Shown one piece after another: positions 54,282-62,681 of a stretch of DNA of 64,000 nucleotides; the stretch's first letter is position 1, and the number at the start of each line of letters is the position of its first letter. The position numbers and the translations under genes are program-made. The stretch comes from Ruminococcaceae bacterium P7 (GTDB taxonomy: Bacteria; Bacillota; Clostridia; Oscillospirales; Acutalibacteraceae), in the NCBI GenBank assembly GCA_900100595.1, contig FMUA01000008.1, positions 79,348-143,347 of the forward strand, read 5' to 3'. The notes under the pieces were generated by a model that searched no databases, had not been told where the DNA came from, and saw only the letters and a list, made by a program, of their open reading frames with translations.

Positions 54282-56133
54282 AACGCAGATTGATTACCGT
54301 GTAGCGCTTGCGGGAAATCCGAACGTCGGAAAAAGCACGATTTTCAACGCCCTGACAGGTCTGCATCAGCACACGGGAAACTGGACAGGGAAAACGGTTT
54401 CGCTCGCAACAGGTTTCTTTTCAGCGGATAACAGGCGCATAGAACTGACCGATCTTCCGGGCACCTACTCAATGACCGCGTTTTCCGAGGAGGAAAATGT
54501 AACGCGCCTTTTTCTCGAAAGCGCGCAAGCGGATTGCGCGGTGATTGTCATTGATTCAAACGTCATTGAGAGGAACCTCAGCTATGTGCTGGAGGTGCTG
54601 TCGCTGCAAAGCAAGGCGGTGCTTTGTTTAAATATGAGTGACGAGGCGGAGAAAAAGGGCATGCATATCAACGCGGAGAAGCTCTCTGCCATGCTGGGAA
54701 TACCCGTTATCAAGACCTGTGCTGTCAAAAAAACGGGTGTGAAAGAATTAAAGAAAATGATTCTCAGTGTATGTGACGGCACGCGGGTATGCATGACGGA
54801 ACAGAAGCATGAAATAGCCTCCAATCACGGAGCAGCGGCATATCTCCTCTCACAACGCAGTAAGGCGATCTGCGAAGCCTGTGTGACCTGTTCATCGCCG
54901 AAGAAGAATGCAGGACGGCTTGATAAAATACTGACCTCCAAACTGACGGGAATCCCTCTTATGCTGCTGCTTTTTCTGCTGCTGTTCTGGCTGACTGCGG
55001 TCGGAGCAAACTATCCGAGCGAATGGCTAGGAATGCTGTTCGGAAAGGTAAAGGAATGGCTTTCCCTGCTGTTTGAATGGATGAACGCGCCCGCGTTTCT
55101 CACGGGACTGCTGATTGACGGCGTTTATACCACACTTTCGTGGGTAGTCTCCGTCATGCTGCCGCCGATGGCGATATTCTTTCCTTTGTTCGCTTTGCTG
55201 GAGGATTCCGGTTATCTGCCGCGTATCGCGTTTAATCTCGACGCGGTTTTTGCACGCTGCGGTGCGCACGGCAAGCAAAGTCTGACGATGGCGATGGGAC
55301 TCGGCTGCAATGCCTGCGGAGTGACGGGCTGCCGCATCATAGAGAGTCCGCAGGAACGGACGATCGCGATTCTGACCAATAATATGATGCCCTGCAACGG
55401 GCGGTTCCCGATTCTGATCGCGATGATATTGATGTTCTTTGCGCACGCGTCTTTCGGCTTGGCGGCGTCCGTTCAAGCGGCGCTGTTGATGGTATTGCTG
55501 CTGATGCTCAGCGTATTGCTGACCTTGGGTATGTCAAAACTGCTGTCGCTGACGATCGTCAGGGGCGCACCGTCGGGTTTTGCATTGGAGCTTCCTCCCT
55601 ACCGCAAGCCGCAGGTGCTGAAAACCATCGGGCGTTCTCTGCTTGACAGGGCGCTGTTTGTGCTGGGAAGGGCGGTTATCGTGGCGGCTCCCGCAGGTGC
55701 GGTCATCTGGCTGTGCGCGAATATCGATATCGGAGGTCAGTCTGTCTTAAAAATCTGCACGGATTTTTTTGACCCGTTCGGCAGATTCATCGGGCTGGAC
55801 GGCGTTGTAGTGATGGCGTTCCTTCTCGGCTTTCCCGCAAACGAAACGGTCATACCCATTATGCTGATGGCATACCTGTCCAGCGGGGTGATGACGGATT
55901 ATTCGGGATACGGAGAACTGCTTTCTTTGCTCACGTCAAACGGTTGGACGTGGGTAACGGCTGTATGTATGTGCGTGATGACGGTGCTGCATTTTCCCTG
56001 CTCCACAACCTGCCTGACGATCAAAAAGGAAACGGGAAGCATCAAATGGACGCTGCTTGCAGCGGCAATCCCGACGGCATTGGGTATCATGCTCTGCGCT
56101 TTGATTGCGGCAGTTTCACGTTTTCTCGCATAA
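54274..56133 (+). CDS. feoB: Ferrous iron transporter FeoB
   Basis: FeoB is the main Fe(II) importer. The cytosolic G domain has G1 GNPNVGKSTIFNALTG, G3 DLPGTYSMTA and G4 NMSDEAEK. The membrane part contains the two Gate repeats with the Cys motif GLGCNACGVTGCRI and NNMMPCNGRFPIL. At 619 residues it is a compact FeoB with a short linker and no C-terminal cysteine-rich tail, common in clostridia. It is expressed with feoA. Confidence 0.96.
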   Translation: MNETQIDYRVALAGNPNVGKSTIFNALTGLHQHTGNWTGKTVSLATGFFSADNRRIELTDLPGTYSMTAFSEEENVTRLFLESAQADCAVIVIDSNVIERNLSYVLEVLSLQSKAVLCLNMSDEAEKKGMHINAEKLSAMLGIPVIKTCAVKKTGVKELKKMILSVCDGTRVCMTEQKHEIASNHGAAAYLLSQRSKAICEACVTCSSPKKNAGRLDKILTSKLTGIPLMLLLFLLLFWLTAVGANYPSEWLGMLFGKVKEWLSLLFEWMNAPAFLTGLLIDGVYTTLSWVVSVMLPPMAIFFPLFALLEDSGYLPRIAFNLDAVFARCGAHGKQSLTMAMGLGCNACGVTGCRIIESPQERTIAILTNNMMPCNGRFPILIAMILMFFAHASFGLAASVQAALLMVLLLMLSVLLTLGMSKLLSLTIVRGAPSGFALELPPYRKPQVLKTIGRSLLDRALFVLGRAVIVAAPAGAVIWLCANIDIGGQSVLKICTDFFDPFGRFIGLDGVVVMAFLLGFPANETVIPIMLMAYLSSGVMTDYSGYGELLSLLTSNGWTWVTAVCMCVMTVLHFPCSTTCLTIKKETGSIKWTLLAAAIPTALGIMLCALIAAVSRFLA

Positions 56134-56137
56134 AAAG

Positions 56138-56165
56138 TGCTCCCCGAACGGGGAGCATTCCTTTT
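56138..56165. terminator. Bidirectional terminator between feoB and mgtE
   Basis: 8-bp perfect arms TGCTCCCC (56138-56145) and GGGGAGCA (56150-56157) with GAAC loop. The T run follows on the forward strand (TTCCTTTT), and on the reverse strand CTTTTT follows. Confidence 0.88.
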
Positions 56166-56167
56166 AC

Positions 56168-57601
56168 CTACGCCAGTTGCAGTACCTGAATGAGCAGAAT
56201 CCAGCTCAGTCCGTAATAGGTCACAACCGCGACAAGGTCGTTGATGGTGGTAATCAGCGGACCTGATGCAACAGCGGGGTCGATCTTGATTTTTTTGAAG
56301 AACAGCGGGATCATGGTGCCGACCGCGCTGGAAATCACCATAGCGACCAGCAGCGCGATACCGATGCAGCCTGATACGGAAAAGGCAAAAATCGCGTCCT
56401 TTCCCTTGAACAAAAGGATATATAATCCAACGAAAATAATCGAAATGACGCCCAAAATAATGCCGTTAAAGAAGCCGACACGGGTTTCCTTGACAAACAG
56501 ACGCATCTTTTGCTTAAAGGTCAGGCTTTCGTCAGTGAGTACGCGGATGGTGACCGCGAGCGATTGGGTGCCGACGTTACCTGCCATGTCGAGAATCAGC
56601 GACTGGAACGCCATAATCATCGTCAGCTGTGCGACGACCTGTTCAAACGCGCCGACGACAGTGGAAACAAGGATACCCAGTCCGAGCAGCGCGAGCAGCC
56701 AAGGCATCCTTTTGCGGATGCTCTGCAGCAGAGGCTCATGCAAGTCCTCCTCTGCGGTCAAGCCTGCAAACTTAACGTAGTCCTCTCCCATTTCCTCGTC
56801 AATGACCTCAATGACGCTTTGGGCGGTGATAACGCCGAGAAATTTGTTGTTGTTGTCGAGGACGGGGATCGACGCTTCCGAATAGTCCTTGAGCTGCTCG
56901 ATACAGTCGTCAATCGTTTCCTGTGCGTAGAGATACGGAAAGGAGGTCGCGGTGATGGAGTCGAGAGTCGCGCCTGTCTTTGCGGTAATCAAGTCCTTCA
57001 GGTCAATCGCGCCGTAAAACTCCTCGTTTTCGTCAATCACAAAGATTGTAGCGATATTATCGTTTTCCTCCGCTTGGGAGACAAGCTCCTCCATTGCCTC
57101 GCGTATCGTCAGGTTTTCGCGGATGACAATACAGTTGGTTGTCATCCTGCTGCCGATTTCATCCTCGTCAAAGGACGCGATCAGGCGGATGTCATTGCGG
57201 ATCTCAGGGCTGAGCGCTTCGATAATCAGCGAGCGCTTATCCTTCTCGATTTCCTTGAGGATATCAGCGGCGCTGTCCGTTTCCATCTCGGACATGACGG
57301 CTGCCGCTTTTTTCAGATCCATCTCGTTGACATAAATACTCGCATCCTCTGCTTCAAGGTGTTCCAGCGCGTCGGCGAGCATATCGGGCGGGCAAAGGCG
57401 GTACAGCTTTTTGCGCTCCTGCAGATTGAGACGTTCCATGACCTGAGCGATATCGCTGCCGTGATAGTCTTCGAGCATACTCTGCGCCGCTTTCGGCGAG
57501 TAGCTGCCGCGAATAATTTTAATTATTTCGTTTTCATAATCGGGACGTTCCACCGTCAGGGATTCGTCATATTGAATCGTGGATTTGATTTCTGTGGACA
57601 T
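56168..57601 (-). CDS. mgtE: Magnesium transporter MgtE
   Basis: MgtE is a Mg2+ channel gated by its cytosolic domain. The MgtE_N superhelical domain (residues 20-130), tandem CBS domains (about 135-265; MTTNCIVIRENLTIREAMEEL, TSFPYLYAQETIDDCIEQL) and a five-helix membrane domain (ESVR-type LLQSIRKRMPWLLALLGLGI, QSLILDMAGNVGTQSLAVTIRVL) are all present over 477 residues. GGAGG precedes the ATG. The leader upstream carries a small ORF and terminator, so expression is probably attenuated. Confidence 0.96.
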   Translation of the reverse strand: MSTEIKSTIQYDESLTVERPDYENEIIKIIRGSYSPKAAQSMLEDYHGSDIAQVMERLNLQERKKLYRLCPPDMLADALEHLEAEDASIYVNEMDLKKAAAVMSEMETDSAADILKEIEKDKRSLIIEALSPEIRNDIRLIASFDEDEIGSRMTTNCIVIRENLTIREAMEELVSQAEENDNIATIFVIDENEEFYGAIDLKDLITAKTGATLDSITATSFPYLYAQETIDDCIEQLKDYSEASIPVLDNNNKFLGVITAQSVIEVIDEEMGEDYVKFAGLTAEEDLHEPLLQSIRKRMPWLLALLGLGILVSTVVGAFEQVVAQLTMIMAFQSLILDMAGNVGTQSLAVTIRVLTDESLTFKQKMRLFVKETRVGFFNGIILGVISIIFVGLYILLFKGKDAIFAFSVSGCIGIALLVAMVISSAVGTMIPLFFKKIKIDPAVASGPLITTINDLVAVVTYYGLSWILLIQVLQLA

Positions 57602-57656
57602 TTGATTTCCTCCGTTTTTCTTGAAGTCATTGGAAGTTCAATAGAAACGGCTAAAC

Positions 57657-57692
57657 GAAAAAGTCTCCGCGTAACGCAGGTTACGCGGAGAC
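57657..57692 (-). terminator. Attenuator terminator in the mgtE leader
   Basis: 13-bp perfect arms (57692-57680 and 57675-57663 on the reverse strand), 4-base loop, then TTTTTC, located between the leader ORF and mgtE. Its 5' arm can instead pair with 57787-57779 inside the leader ORF. Confidence 0.9.
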
Positions 57693-57708
57693 GGATATCA
57701 TACATAAA

Positions 57709-57810
57709 TCAGCGCACCAAAGTGACGAACAGCCGCGACGGGTTCGTTCTTGCGCAAAACAGCTTCATGACATCATTTCCGCATAACCAATAACTATCGC
57801 CGTTTGTCAC
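57709..57810 (-). CDS. 33-residue leader ORF upstream of mgtE
   Basis: A GTG start (57810) with a GAGGTG ribosome site 7 bases upstream opens a 33-codon frame ending in TGA. The peptide runs from VTNGDSYWLCGNDVMKLF to PSRLFVTLVR. It contains two cysteines, one tryptophan and one proline and has no long run of a single residue. It lies between a near-consensus promoter and a strong terminator, the layout of a translation-controlled attenuator. Codons 8-11 hold a GTTATGCGG segment that copies the terminator's 3' arm with one change. No similar peptide is known to me. Confidence 0.6.
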   Translation of the reverse strand: MTNGDSYWLCGNDVMKLFCARTNPSRLFVTLVR

Positions 57811-57850
57811 TTCGTTCACCTCACTTTATTGTTGGAATCGTGCAAGACTA

Positions 57851-57879
57851 ATTATAGCACTCCTGTATCTGAATGTCAA
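57851..57879 (-). promoter_or_regulatory. Promoter of the mgtE leader
   Basis: Reverse strand: perfect TTGACA (57879-57874) and perfect TATAAT (57856-57851), 17-base spacer. It overlaps the stop codon of the deacetylase gene. Confidence 0.92.
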
Positions 57880-59327
57880 TTCATTGTTCGGGTTCCGGAC
57901 ACATATTCCGTACCGGGAACAGGCGGATTTCCGGATTTCGCCTGAACCAGCTCGGAGCAGGTCACCAGCTGGTAGCCGTCCTCCAGAAGCTTTGGAATAA
58001 TCCTGTCCAGAGCGTCCGCCGTGCTGTCATAAATTTCATGCATCAGGATGATATCGCCGTCCTTGACCTTGCCGATAACGCTGTCATACACGGCGTTGGC
58101 ATCACGGGAGTTCCAGTCCTCGGTGTCGATTGTCCAGTAGTAGGCGGAAATGCCCTCGTTTTTACACTCGTTGAGGATGGTTTCGGTGGTCATTCCGCCC
58201 GGAGAGCGGAACGCCGTCACCTTTGCGCCGTCGGCAATCTGATTGATCGCGTCGGTGCAGCGCTTGATGTCATCGGCGGTAACATTTTCACCGTAATGCG
58301 TGTGATCCCAAGTGTGATTGCCCAGCTCCATACCAAGGCTTGCTTTGCGCTTGATATTGTCCGGGTACTGGGTCGCGTTATAGCCTACCATGAAAAATGT
58401 TCCGCGCGCTCCGTATTTTTGCATAATGTCGAGTATCTTCTCGCAGGATGCGACGTCGCTGGGGCCGTCGTCAAACGAGAGCGCGACCATCGGCTTGGTG
58501 GGGTCGACAGCGCCCGCCTTGAAGGTTGGATTGGAAGTGTCAACATCCAGCGGTTCGCTGAATACGCCGATGAGCTTTTCATCCCCTGATGTCAGGAAAG
58601 AAGCGACTTTGACCGTGTATTTTACCGAGGTATCAAGATTCGGGATCTCGCGCTTGTTTTCGTCCTTGGAGTTGATGATAATCGCGTCAGACTCGGCGAA
58701 TTCTTCGGCGTCTGCTTTTTTGATGTCGATGCGGTAGCCGTTTGCTTTCTCGTTCTTTGTCCATTCCAGCTGCATGGTCCCCTTGTCGTCGAGTGAGCTG
58801 CGGGTGATTTCAGGCTGTTCGGGCAGTGTGCAGATGTTTTCGAGCGGAATGACCTCGGGACTCTCGGTATCCTCGTAGTACGCCTTCACGCAGAAATTGT
58901 ACAGCGTCGCCTGTTCCAAATCGCTGACGGTGCAGGTGACGGTGTCCGCTCCCTCAACGGAACCGGCTTTGGAATAACCGTCCGCACCGCTTTGCATCAT
59001 GTAGATGTTATATCCCTCTGCCTTGCCGAGTTTATCCCAAGTGAGTGTGACGGATTTGTCAGTGACCTCTGTCGCCTTAATGTTTTCGATGATGGTGGAA
59101 TGCGGGATAAAGAGATTGACGATTCCGACAATCAGCAGAATAAACAGCAGCAGAATGAGCAATGCGCCCGAAACCATCATGATCCGAATTCTGGTGCGCC
59201 TTTTATGAGAACGCTTGGATGGTCTTTTTGCGGGCGGTCTCCTGCGGACGTCACGACGGTAATCAGGTTCGATGTCATCCGAAAAGATGTCGAAATCATA
59301 GTCTTTGTTTGAATAATTGTCTTTCAT
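57876..59327 (-). CDS. Polysaccharide deacetylase with two fibronectin type III domains
   Basis: A type II membrane protein of about 483 residues. An acidic then Arg/Lys-rich cytoplasmic segment (1-45) is followed by a transmembrane helix (about 50-72). Two FN3-like repeats (about 80-165 and 170-270) precede a NodB deacetylase domain (about 285-480). NodB motifs: SFDDGPSD (Asp-Asp), HTWDHTHY (H-x3-H), RSPGG and MHEIYDS. The substrate is probably peptidoglycan or another cell-wall glycan. ATG 59327 (GGGGAAG upstream) and ATG 59339 are both possible starts. Confidence 0.9.
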   Translation of the reverse strand: MKDNYSNKDYDFDIFSDDIEPDYRRDVRRRPPAKRPSKRSHKRRTRIRIMMVSGALLILLLFILLIVGIVNLFIPHSTIIENIKATEVTDKSVTLTWDKLGKAEGYNIYMMQSGADGYSKAGSVEGADTVTCTVSDLEQATLYNFCVKAYYEDTESPEVIPLENICTLPEQPEITRSSLDDKGTMQLEWTKNEKANGYRIDIKKADAEEFAESDAIIINSKDENKREIPNLDTSVKYTVKVASFLTSGDEKLIGVFSEPLDVDTSNPTFKAGAVDPTKPMVALSFDDGPSDVASCEKILDIMQKYGARGTFFMVGYNATQYPDNIKRKASLGMELGNHTWDHTHYGENVTADDIKRCTDAINQIADGAKVTAFRSPGGMTTETILNECKNEGISAYYWTIDTEDWNSRDANAVYDSVIGKVKDGDIILMHEIYDSTADALDRIIPKLLEDGYQLVTCSELVQAKSGNPPVPGTEYVSGTRTMN

Positions 59328-59349
59328 AAACTTCCCCATTATAAACGTG

Positions 59350-59439
59350 CATTATCATCAGGGATTGCCCCTGAAAATGCGTCAAATCGTGCGGCTCCAT
59401 CTCCCTTTTGCGTTCAAAACGCAATGAGCCGCCTAAAAC
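59350..59439 (-). ncRNA. Structured 5' leader of the deacetylase gene, family unknown
   Basis: On the reverse strand the leader begins with a closing stem GCGGCTC/GAGCCGC (59432-59426 with 59397-59391). It encloses a TTGCGTT/AACGCAA hairpin (59424-59418 with 59414-59408) and a purine-rich AAAGGGAGATG. A CAGGG/CCCTG hairpin (59373-59359) follows. I cannot assign it to a known riboswitch. Confidence 0.5.
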
Positions 59440-59445
59440 ATTTCT

Positions 59446-59451
59446 ATTATA
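59446..59451 (-). promoter_or_regulatory. Extended -10 promoter of the deacetylase gene
   Basis: Reverse-strand TATAAT preceded by TGA (TG-n extended -10). The -35 region is AT-rich without a good hexamer. Confidence 0.6.
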
Positions 59452-59520
59452 TCATATTTATTACAATAAAATCTACTGTTTTTCCACATTTTTCAACAAG
59501 TTAAAAAATTGTAATCACAT

Positions 59521-59547
59521 GAAAAAGCCCGCGACATCATCGCGGGC
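59521..59547 (-). terminator. Intrinsic terminator of the SHOCT gene operon
   Basis: Reverse-strand 8-bp GCCCGCGA/TCGCGGGC-type perfect arms (59547-59540, 59534-59527), 5-base loop, then TTTTTC. Confidence 0.92.
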
Positions 59548-59559
59548 AGGATTATCTCC

Positions 59560-59937
59560 TTATAATCCCAAAAGCTGTTTTTTCTTGCTGTTGAATTCTT
59601 CTTCGGTGAGAAAGCCCTGCTGCTTCAGCTCGGCAAGCTTGCGGATTTCATCCGCGACAAGAGCGTTTGGCGCAGGCTGCGCATACTGCCTTTGCTGAAC
59701 GGGAGGTCTTTGCTGTATGGGCTGTTGAACGGGAGGTCTTTGCTGTACGGGTTGCTGCACGGGAGGTCTTTGCTGCGCGGGCTGTTGAACAGGCTGCTGC
59801 GGCTGTCCGGATTCTGCCCAGTCAACAGCTTTGTCAACGCCTTTTTTTCCGCTGTTGATCAATGTTTTGCCCAAGTCGCGGAACGCGTGCCCCAACTCCG
59901 TTCCCGTGTTTTTCCAAGAGTTTTTCAAATTTGACAT
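59560..59937 (-). CDS. SHOCT-domain protein with Gln/Pro repeats
   Basis: A 125-residue soluble protein in three parts. The N-terminal amphipathic stretch is about 40 residues. A low-complexity middle is built of QQRPPVQQP-type units. A C-terminal SHOCT domain follows (VADEIRKLAELKQQGFLTEEEFNSKKKQLLGL), a short oligomerisation/recruitment module often fused to membrane or secreted parts. No signal peptide is seen. AAGGAGAT precedes the ATG. It follows the response regulator by 29 bases, so it may be the fourth gene of that operon. Function unknown. Confidence 0.82.
   Translation of the reverse strand: MSNLKNSWKNTGTELGHAFRDLGKTLINSGKKGVDKAVDWAESGQPQQPVQQPAQQRPPVQQPVQQRPPVQQPIQQRPPVQQRQYAQPAPNALVADEIRKLAELKQQGFLTEEEFNSKKKQLLGL
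59701..59790. repeat. Three tandem 30-base repeats within the SHOCT gene
   Basis: Units start at 59701, 59731 and 59761, each beginning GGGAGGTCTTTGCTG and differing at a few bases. They encode ten-residue Gln/Pro/Arg units, and copy number may vary between strains. Confidence 0.88.
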
Positions 59938-59966
59938 GATATCATCTCCTTGTTGAACGCGATCTG

Positions 59967-60749
59967 TCAGAAATCGTTGAACATAAATTCCGCCCAGTAG
60001 TACTGGCTCATGTATTCGTTGGCGTAGGCGTTTACCGCACCTGCATCCAGCTCGGCGAAACGGTAGTAGTCGCAGTCGAGCGTGTTGACATTGACGGCAA
60101 GGCTGTTATAGCTTTTGTGAACCGCCTTTTCCGCGCCGACCTTTTTAAGCGATTTCATCATGGCGGAGACGAGCGTCTGCAGATAGCCCTGCTGCTTTTT
60201 GTCATAGGGCTCGTCCTCAAACAGCGCGGCGCCGATTTCCTTAATGGTGCAGGAGCTTCCGTGACGGTGTACCAGATAGGCGAAAATCTCCTTGGAACGG
60301 CTGCGCTCAAAATGAACGGGCTTTCCGTCGGGAGTGAACACATCGAAATTACCAAAGCACTGTACCTTGAGCAGCGCGTTGTCCTTGGGGACGATCGGGA
60401 ATCTCAGATCGTCAAGCTCCTTTGCGATATCCTCTGCTGTGACCGGCTTCATGATATAGCCGCTCGCGTGAAGCCGCATCGCGTCGCCTGTGTATTCACT
60501 GAAGCCTGTGACGAAGATGATATTCATCTTCGGGTTGACCTCTTTCAGCTTCTTGGCAAGCTCCACGCCGTTCATACCTCTCATGTGGATATCCAGAAAA
60601 GCGATGTCGCAGCCGTTTTGTTTGGCTTCGTTGAGCAGGTCCGTCTGTCTGGAAAACGCCGTGATATCCGCGTCCGGTCGGGCTTCCTTGACCGCCATCT
60701 CGAGCATCCGGAGCATCAATGGCTCGTCGTCCACGCACAGTATTCTCAT
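59967..60749 (-). CDS. Response regulator with REC and SARP-type DNA-binding domains
   Basis: A 260-residue regulator. The receiver domain (1-120) has the acidic pair CVDDEPL, the phospho-acceptor Asp in IAFLDIHMRGMNG (about residue 54), the Thr in FVTGFSEY and the Lys in YIMKPV. The C-terminal half (about 127-225) is a winged helix of the OmpR/SARP type (CFGNFDVFTPDGKPVHFERSRSKEIFAYLVHRHG), followed by a short tail rather than a full activation domain. LytS-type kinases usually pair with LytTR regulators, so the SARP-type output is notable. It overlaps the kinase gene by 4 bases. Confidence 0.9.
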   Translation of the reverse strand: MRILCVDDEPLMLRMLEMAVKEARPDADITAFSRQTDLLNEAKQNGCDIAFLDIHMRGMNGVELAKKLKEVNPKMNIIFVTGFSEYTGDAMRLHASGYIMKPVTAEDIAKELDDLRFPIVPKDNALLKVQCFGNFDVFTPDGKPVHFERSRSKEIFAYLVHRHGSSCTIKEIGAALFEDEPYDKKQQGYLQTLVSAMMKSLKKVGAEKAVHKSYNSLAVNVNTLDCDYYRFAELDAGAVNAYANEYMSQYYWAEFMFNDF

Positions 60750-62671
60750 TTTTTCTTTTCCCCCTTTGGAATAATAACCTTCGCGACAGTTCCCTCACCT
60801 ATCGTGCTGGTGATCTCTACTCTCGCGTTGCACATATCCTTCAGCCGCCTGCGTGTGTTTTCCATTCCCACATGGGAGCGGCCGTCGTTCTTTTGTACGG
60901 TCGTATCGAAGCCGACGCCGTCGTCAGAGATAATGACTTCATAATCCGTGTCTGTTTCGCGCGTCGCGATCGTCACGGTGCCGCCTTCCTCCTTCATGCC
61001 GACGCCGTGCTTCACGGCATTTTCGACCAAAGGCTGGATGGATAAAAGCGGCAGCTCGAAATCGGTGGTTTGAATATCATACTCAATATTCAGCTTATCG
61101 GCAAAACGGAGTTTTTCAATATATAAATATTTTTCGAGGTGCTCCAATTCCCGCCTGAACGGAACGGGAGTCGTCTGTTTGAGCGAGTCCATGTTGCCGC
61201 GCAGATACTTGGTAAAGGTAATGGTTGCCTTTTGAGCGGTATCAGGGTCGAGCTTGCAGAGCATGGCAATGCTTGACAGCGAGTTATATAGAAAATGCGG
61301 TTGAATCTGGCTCACCATGATAGAAACCTTTGCCTCGTACAGCTCCTTCTGCATCTGCTGGTAGCGGATGGCTTCCTTGTATTGCTTTTTCAGATCGCGC
61401 ACCAGACGGATAATCTGGTAAATCATGGTAATTGCGATTCCGTAATAATAGAATTGAATATCGGCGAAGTTGAGGTAATGATTGACCGCGTCGATAATGA
61501 TGGACACCGTCAGGGGCGTCCAGGAGGCGAGGATGAAAACCGCCTGATTGTTGTTGCCTGCTTCTACAGCGAGAAGTACGGTGATGACGACCGTGCACAG
61601 CGCCGTGTAGATGTATATATTCGGCGAGGACGCATAGAGGTCGATGACGTGCGTAAAGTGGAGCACCAGCGCTCCGATGACCATTAGGATATAAACCGAA
61701 GCAAGGGAGGCGGCGATAATGCGCGTCACGCGCCGCTCCAGATGGGAGCGCAGATAGATGAGCACGGTGATAACAAAGAAGTAGTTGAGCATAATCTCAA
61801 CCATCATACAGACGGTGTGCTCGACAATCCACAGATTCAGAAATCCGCTGATGCTCTTTCCGATCATATACAGTCCCCAGAACAGACAGAGCGCGCCGAA
61901 GGTGAGGTATTTGTAATTGATTTTGCCGAGGATAAAGCCCGCGATCGGAAACAGGAAAAGTCCGAAGAAGCATACCAGCAAAAACAGTAAAATCCACGGA
62001 AACGCCTCGCAGAAGAATTGCAGGTAGCGTCCGTCCTCAAAGCTCAGTGTGACCTCAAAGCTGTCTGACAAATCCATCCGCGCGAGGCGATACGGGTTCT
62101 CCAGCTCCAGAATCAGCTCGGTGTCCTTTGTCACGCCCATGTTTTCCAGTTCCGCCATAGAGTGGGTCTTGTTCGCGAAGCCGGGGGTATCGGGCATCTG
62201 GAAATCAAAAAAGTAAGGCTCGTTGTAATGCTCGAAAAAATAGTCCTTGTCGAGCATCGGAGAATCGGGATCATGTTCCAGCGAGACGTAGAGATCGTAT
62301 AGACCGGAAAGATAGTCCTCTCTGCGCTCAAAGGTATGCTGAAAGAGAACCGTCCCGTCGTCCGCTTTTTTCAGCGAGTACCAGATGTTTTTGGAGGAAA
62401 TGTTGATATTGCTGAAAAGCGCCATATCCTCGAGCAGCTTTCCCTTGAACACCGCTTTGTGAAAATGCGTTTTGATCGGCTGGTCGGGGTCGATGGTTTC
62501 CCATTCTCCGTCGTCAATGGAGTAGGTTCCCTCCAGAAAGACCGACTTGGTGTCGAAGAAATCCAATTGGACATAGTATTTCAATGCGAGTGCAAGCAAG
62601 CCGCCCAGCATGACAAACACAAGCCCGATGGAGATCATTGCCCATCGTTTTCCATGAAGCGCCTTTAGCAA
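60746..62671 (-). CDS. LytS/YesM-type sensor histidine kinase with 7TM-DISM-like sensor
   Basis: A 641-residue membrane kinase. One N-terminal helix (about 10-32), an extracytoplasmic domain (about 35-225) and a block of seven helices (about 230-430) resemble 7TMR-DISM receptors. A coiled coil, the His_kinase box (SQIQPHFLYNSLSSIAML, His phospho-acceptor) and a HATPase domain (VENAVKHGVGMKEEGG, DDGVGF) follow. TTG 62671 is chosen since GAGGTGA lies 6 bases upstream; GTG upstream is an alternative. Only 10 bases separate it from the GDPD gene. Confidence 0.9.
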   Translation of the reverse strand: MLKALHGKRWAMISIGLVFVMLGGLLALALKYYVQLDFFDTKSVFLEGTYSIDDGEWETIDPDQPIKTHFHKAVFKGKLLEDMALFSNINISSKNIWYSLKKADDGTVLFQHTFERREDYLSGLYDLYVSLEHDPDSPMLDKDYFFEHYNEPYFFDFQMPDTPGFANKTHSMAELENMGVTKDTELILELENPYRLARMDLSDSFEVTLSFEDGRYLQFFCEAFPWILLFLLVCFFGLFLFPIAGFILGKINYKYLTFGALCLFWGLYMIGKSISGFLNLWIVEHTVCMMVEIMLNYFFVITVLIYLRSHLERRVTRIIAASLASVYILMVIGALVLHFTHVIDLYASSPNIYIYTALCTVVITVLLAVEAGNNNQAVFILASWTPLTVSIIIDAVNHYLNFADIQFYYYGIAITMIYQIIRLVRDLKKQYKEAIRYQQMQKELYEAKVSIMVSQIQPHFLYNSLSSIAMLCKLDPDTAQKATITFTKYLRGNMDSLKQTTPVPFRRELEHLEKYLYIEKLRFADKLNIEYDIQTTDFELPLLSIQPLVENAVKHGVGMKEEGGTVTIATRETDTDYEVIISDDGVGFDTTVQKNDGRSHVGMENTRRRLKDMCNARVEITSTIGEGTVAKVIIPKGEKKK

Positions 62672-62681
62672 TGCGCTCACC

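Noticed and set aside
57602..57850. M-box (ykoK) magnesium riboswitch in front of mgtE
   Set aside because: The conserved M-box core blocks (GTGAGGCTCCT, GCTGCTGCCC, GACGCCAATGGGT-like) are not present; only a short GTGAGGTGA coincidence is. The leader ORF plus terminator explains the region better.
59340..59445. Fluoride or c-di-GMP riboswitch in the deacetylase leader
   Set aside because: GGAGATGG and CTGATGA-like words occur, but the required pairing order and the conserved fluoride or GEMM core are not found, and the downstream gene is not typical for fluoride.
59701..59790. CRISPR-like short repeats
   Set aside because: The 30-base units are directly adjacent without spacers and lie in frame inside the SHOCT gene, encoding Gln/Pro repeats.
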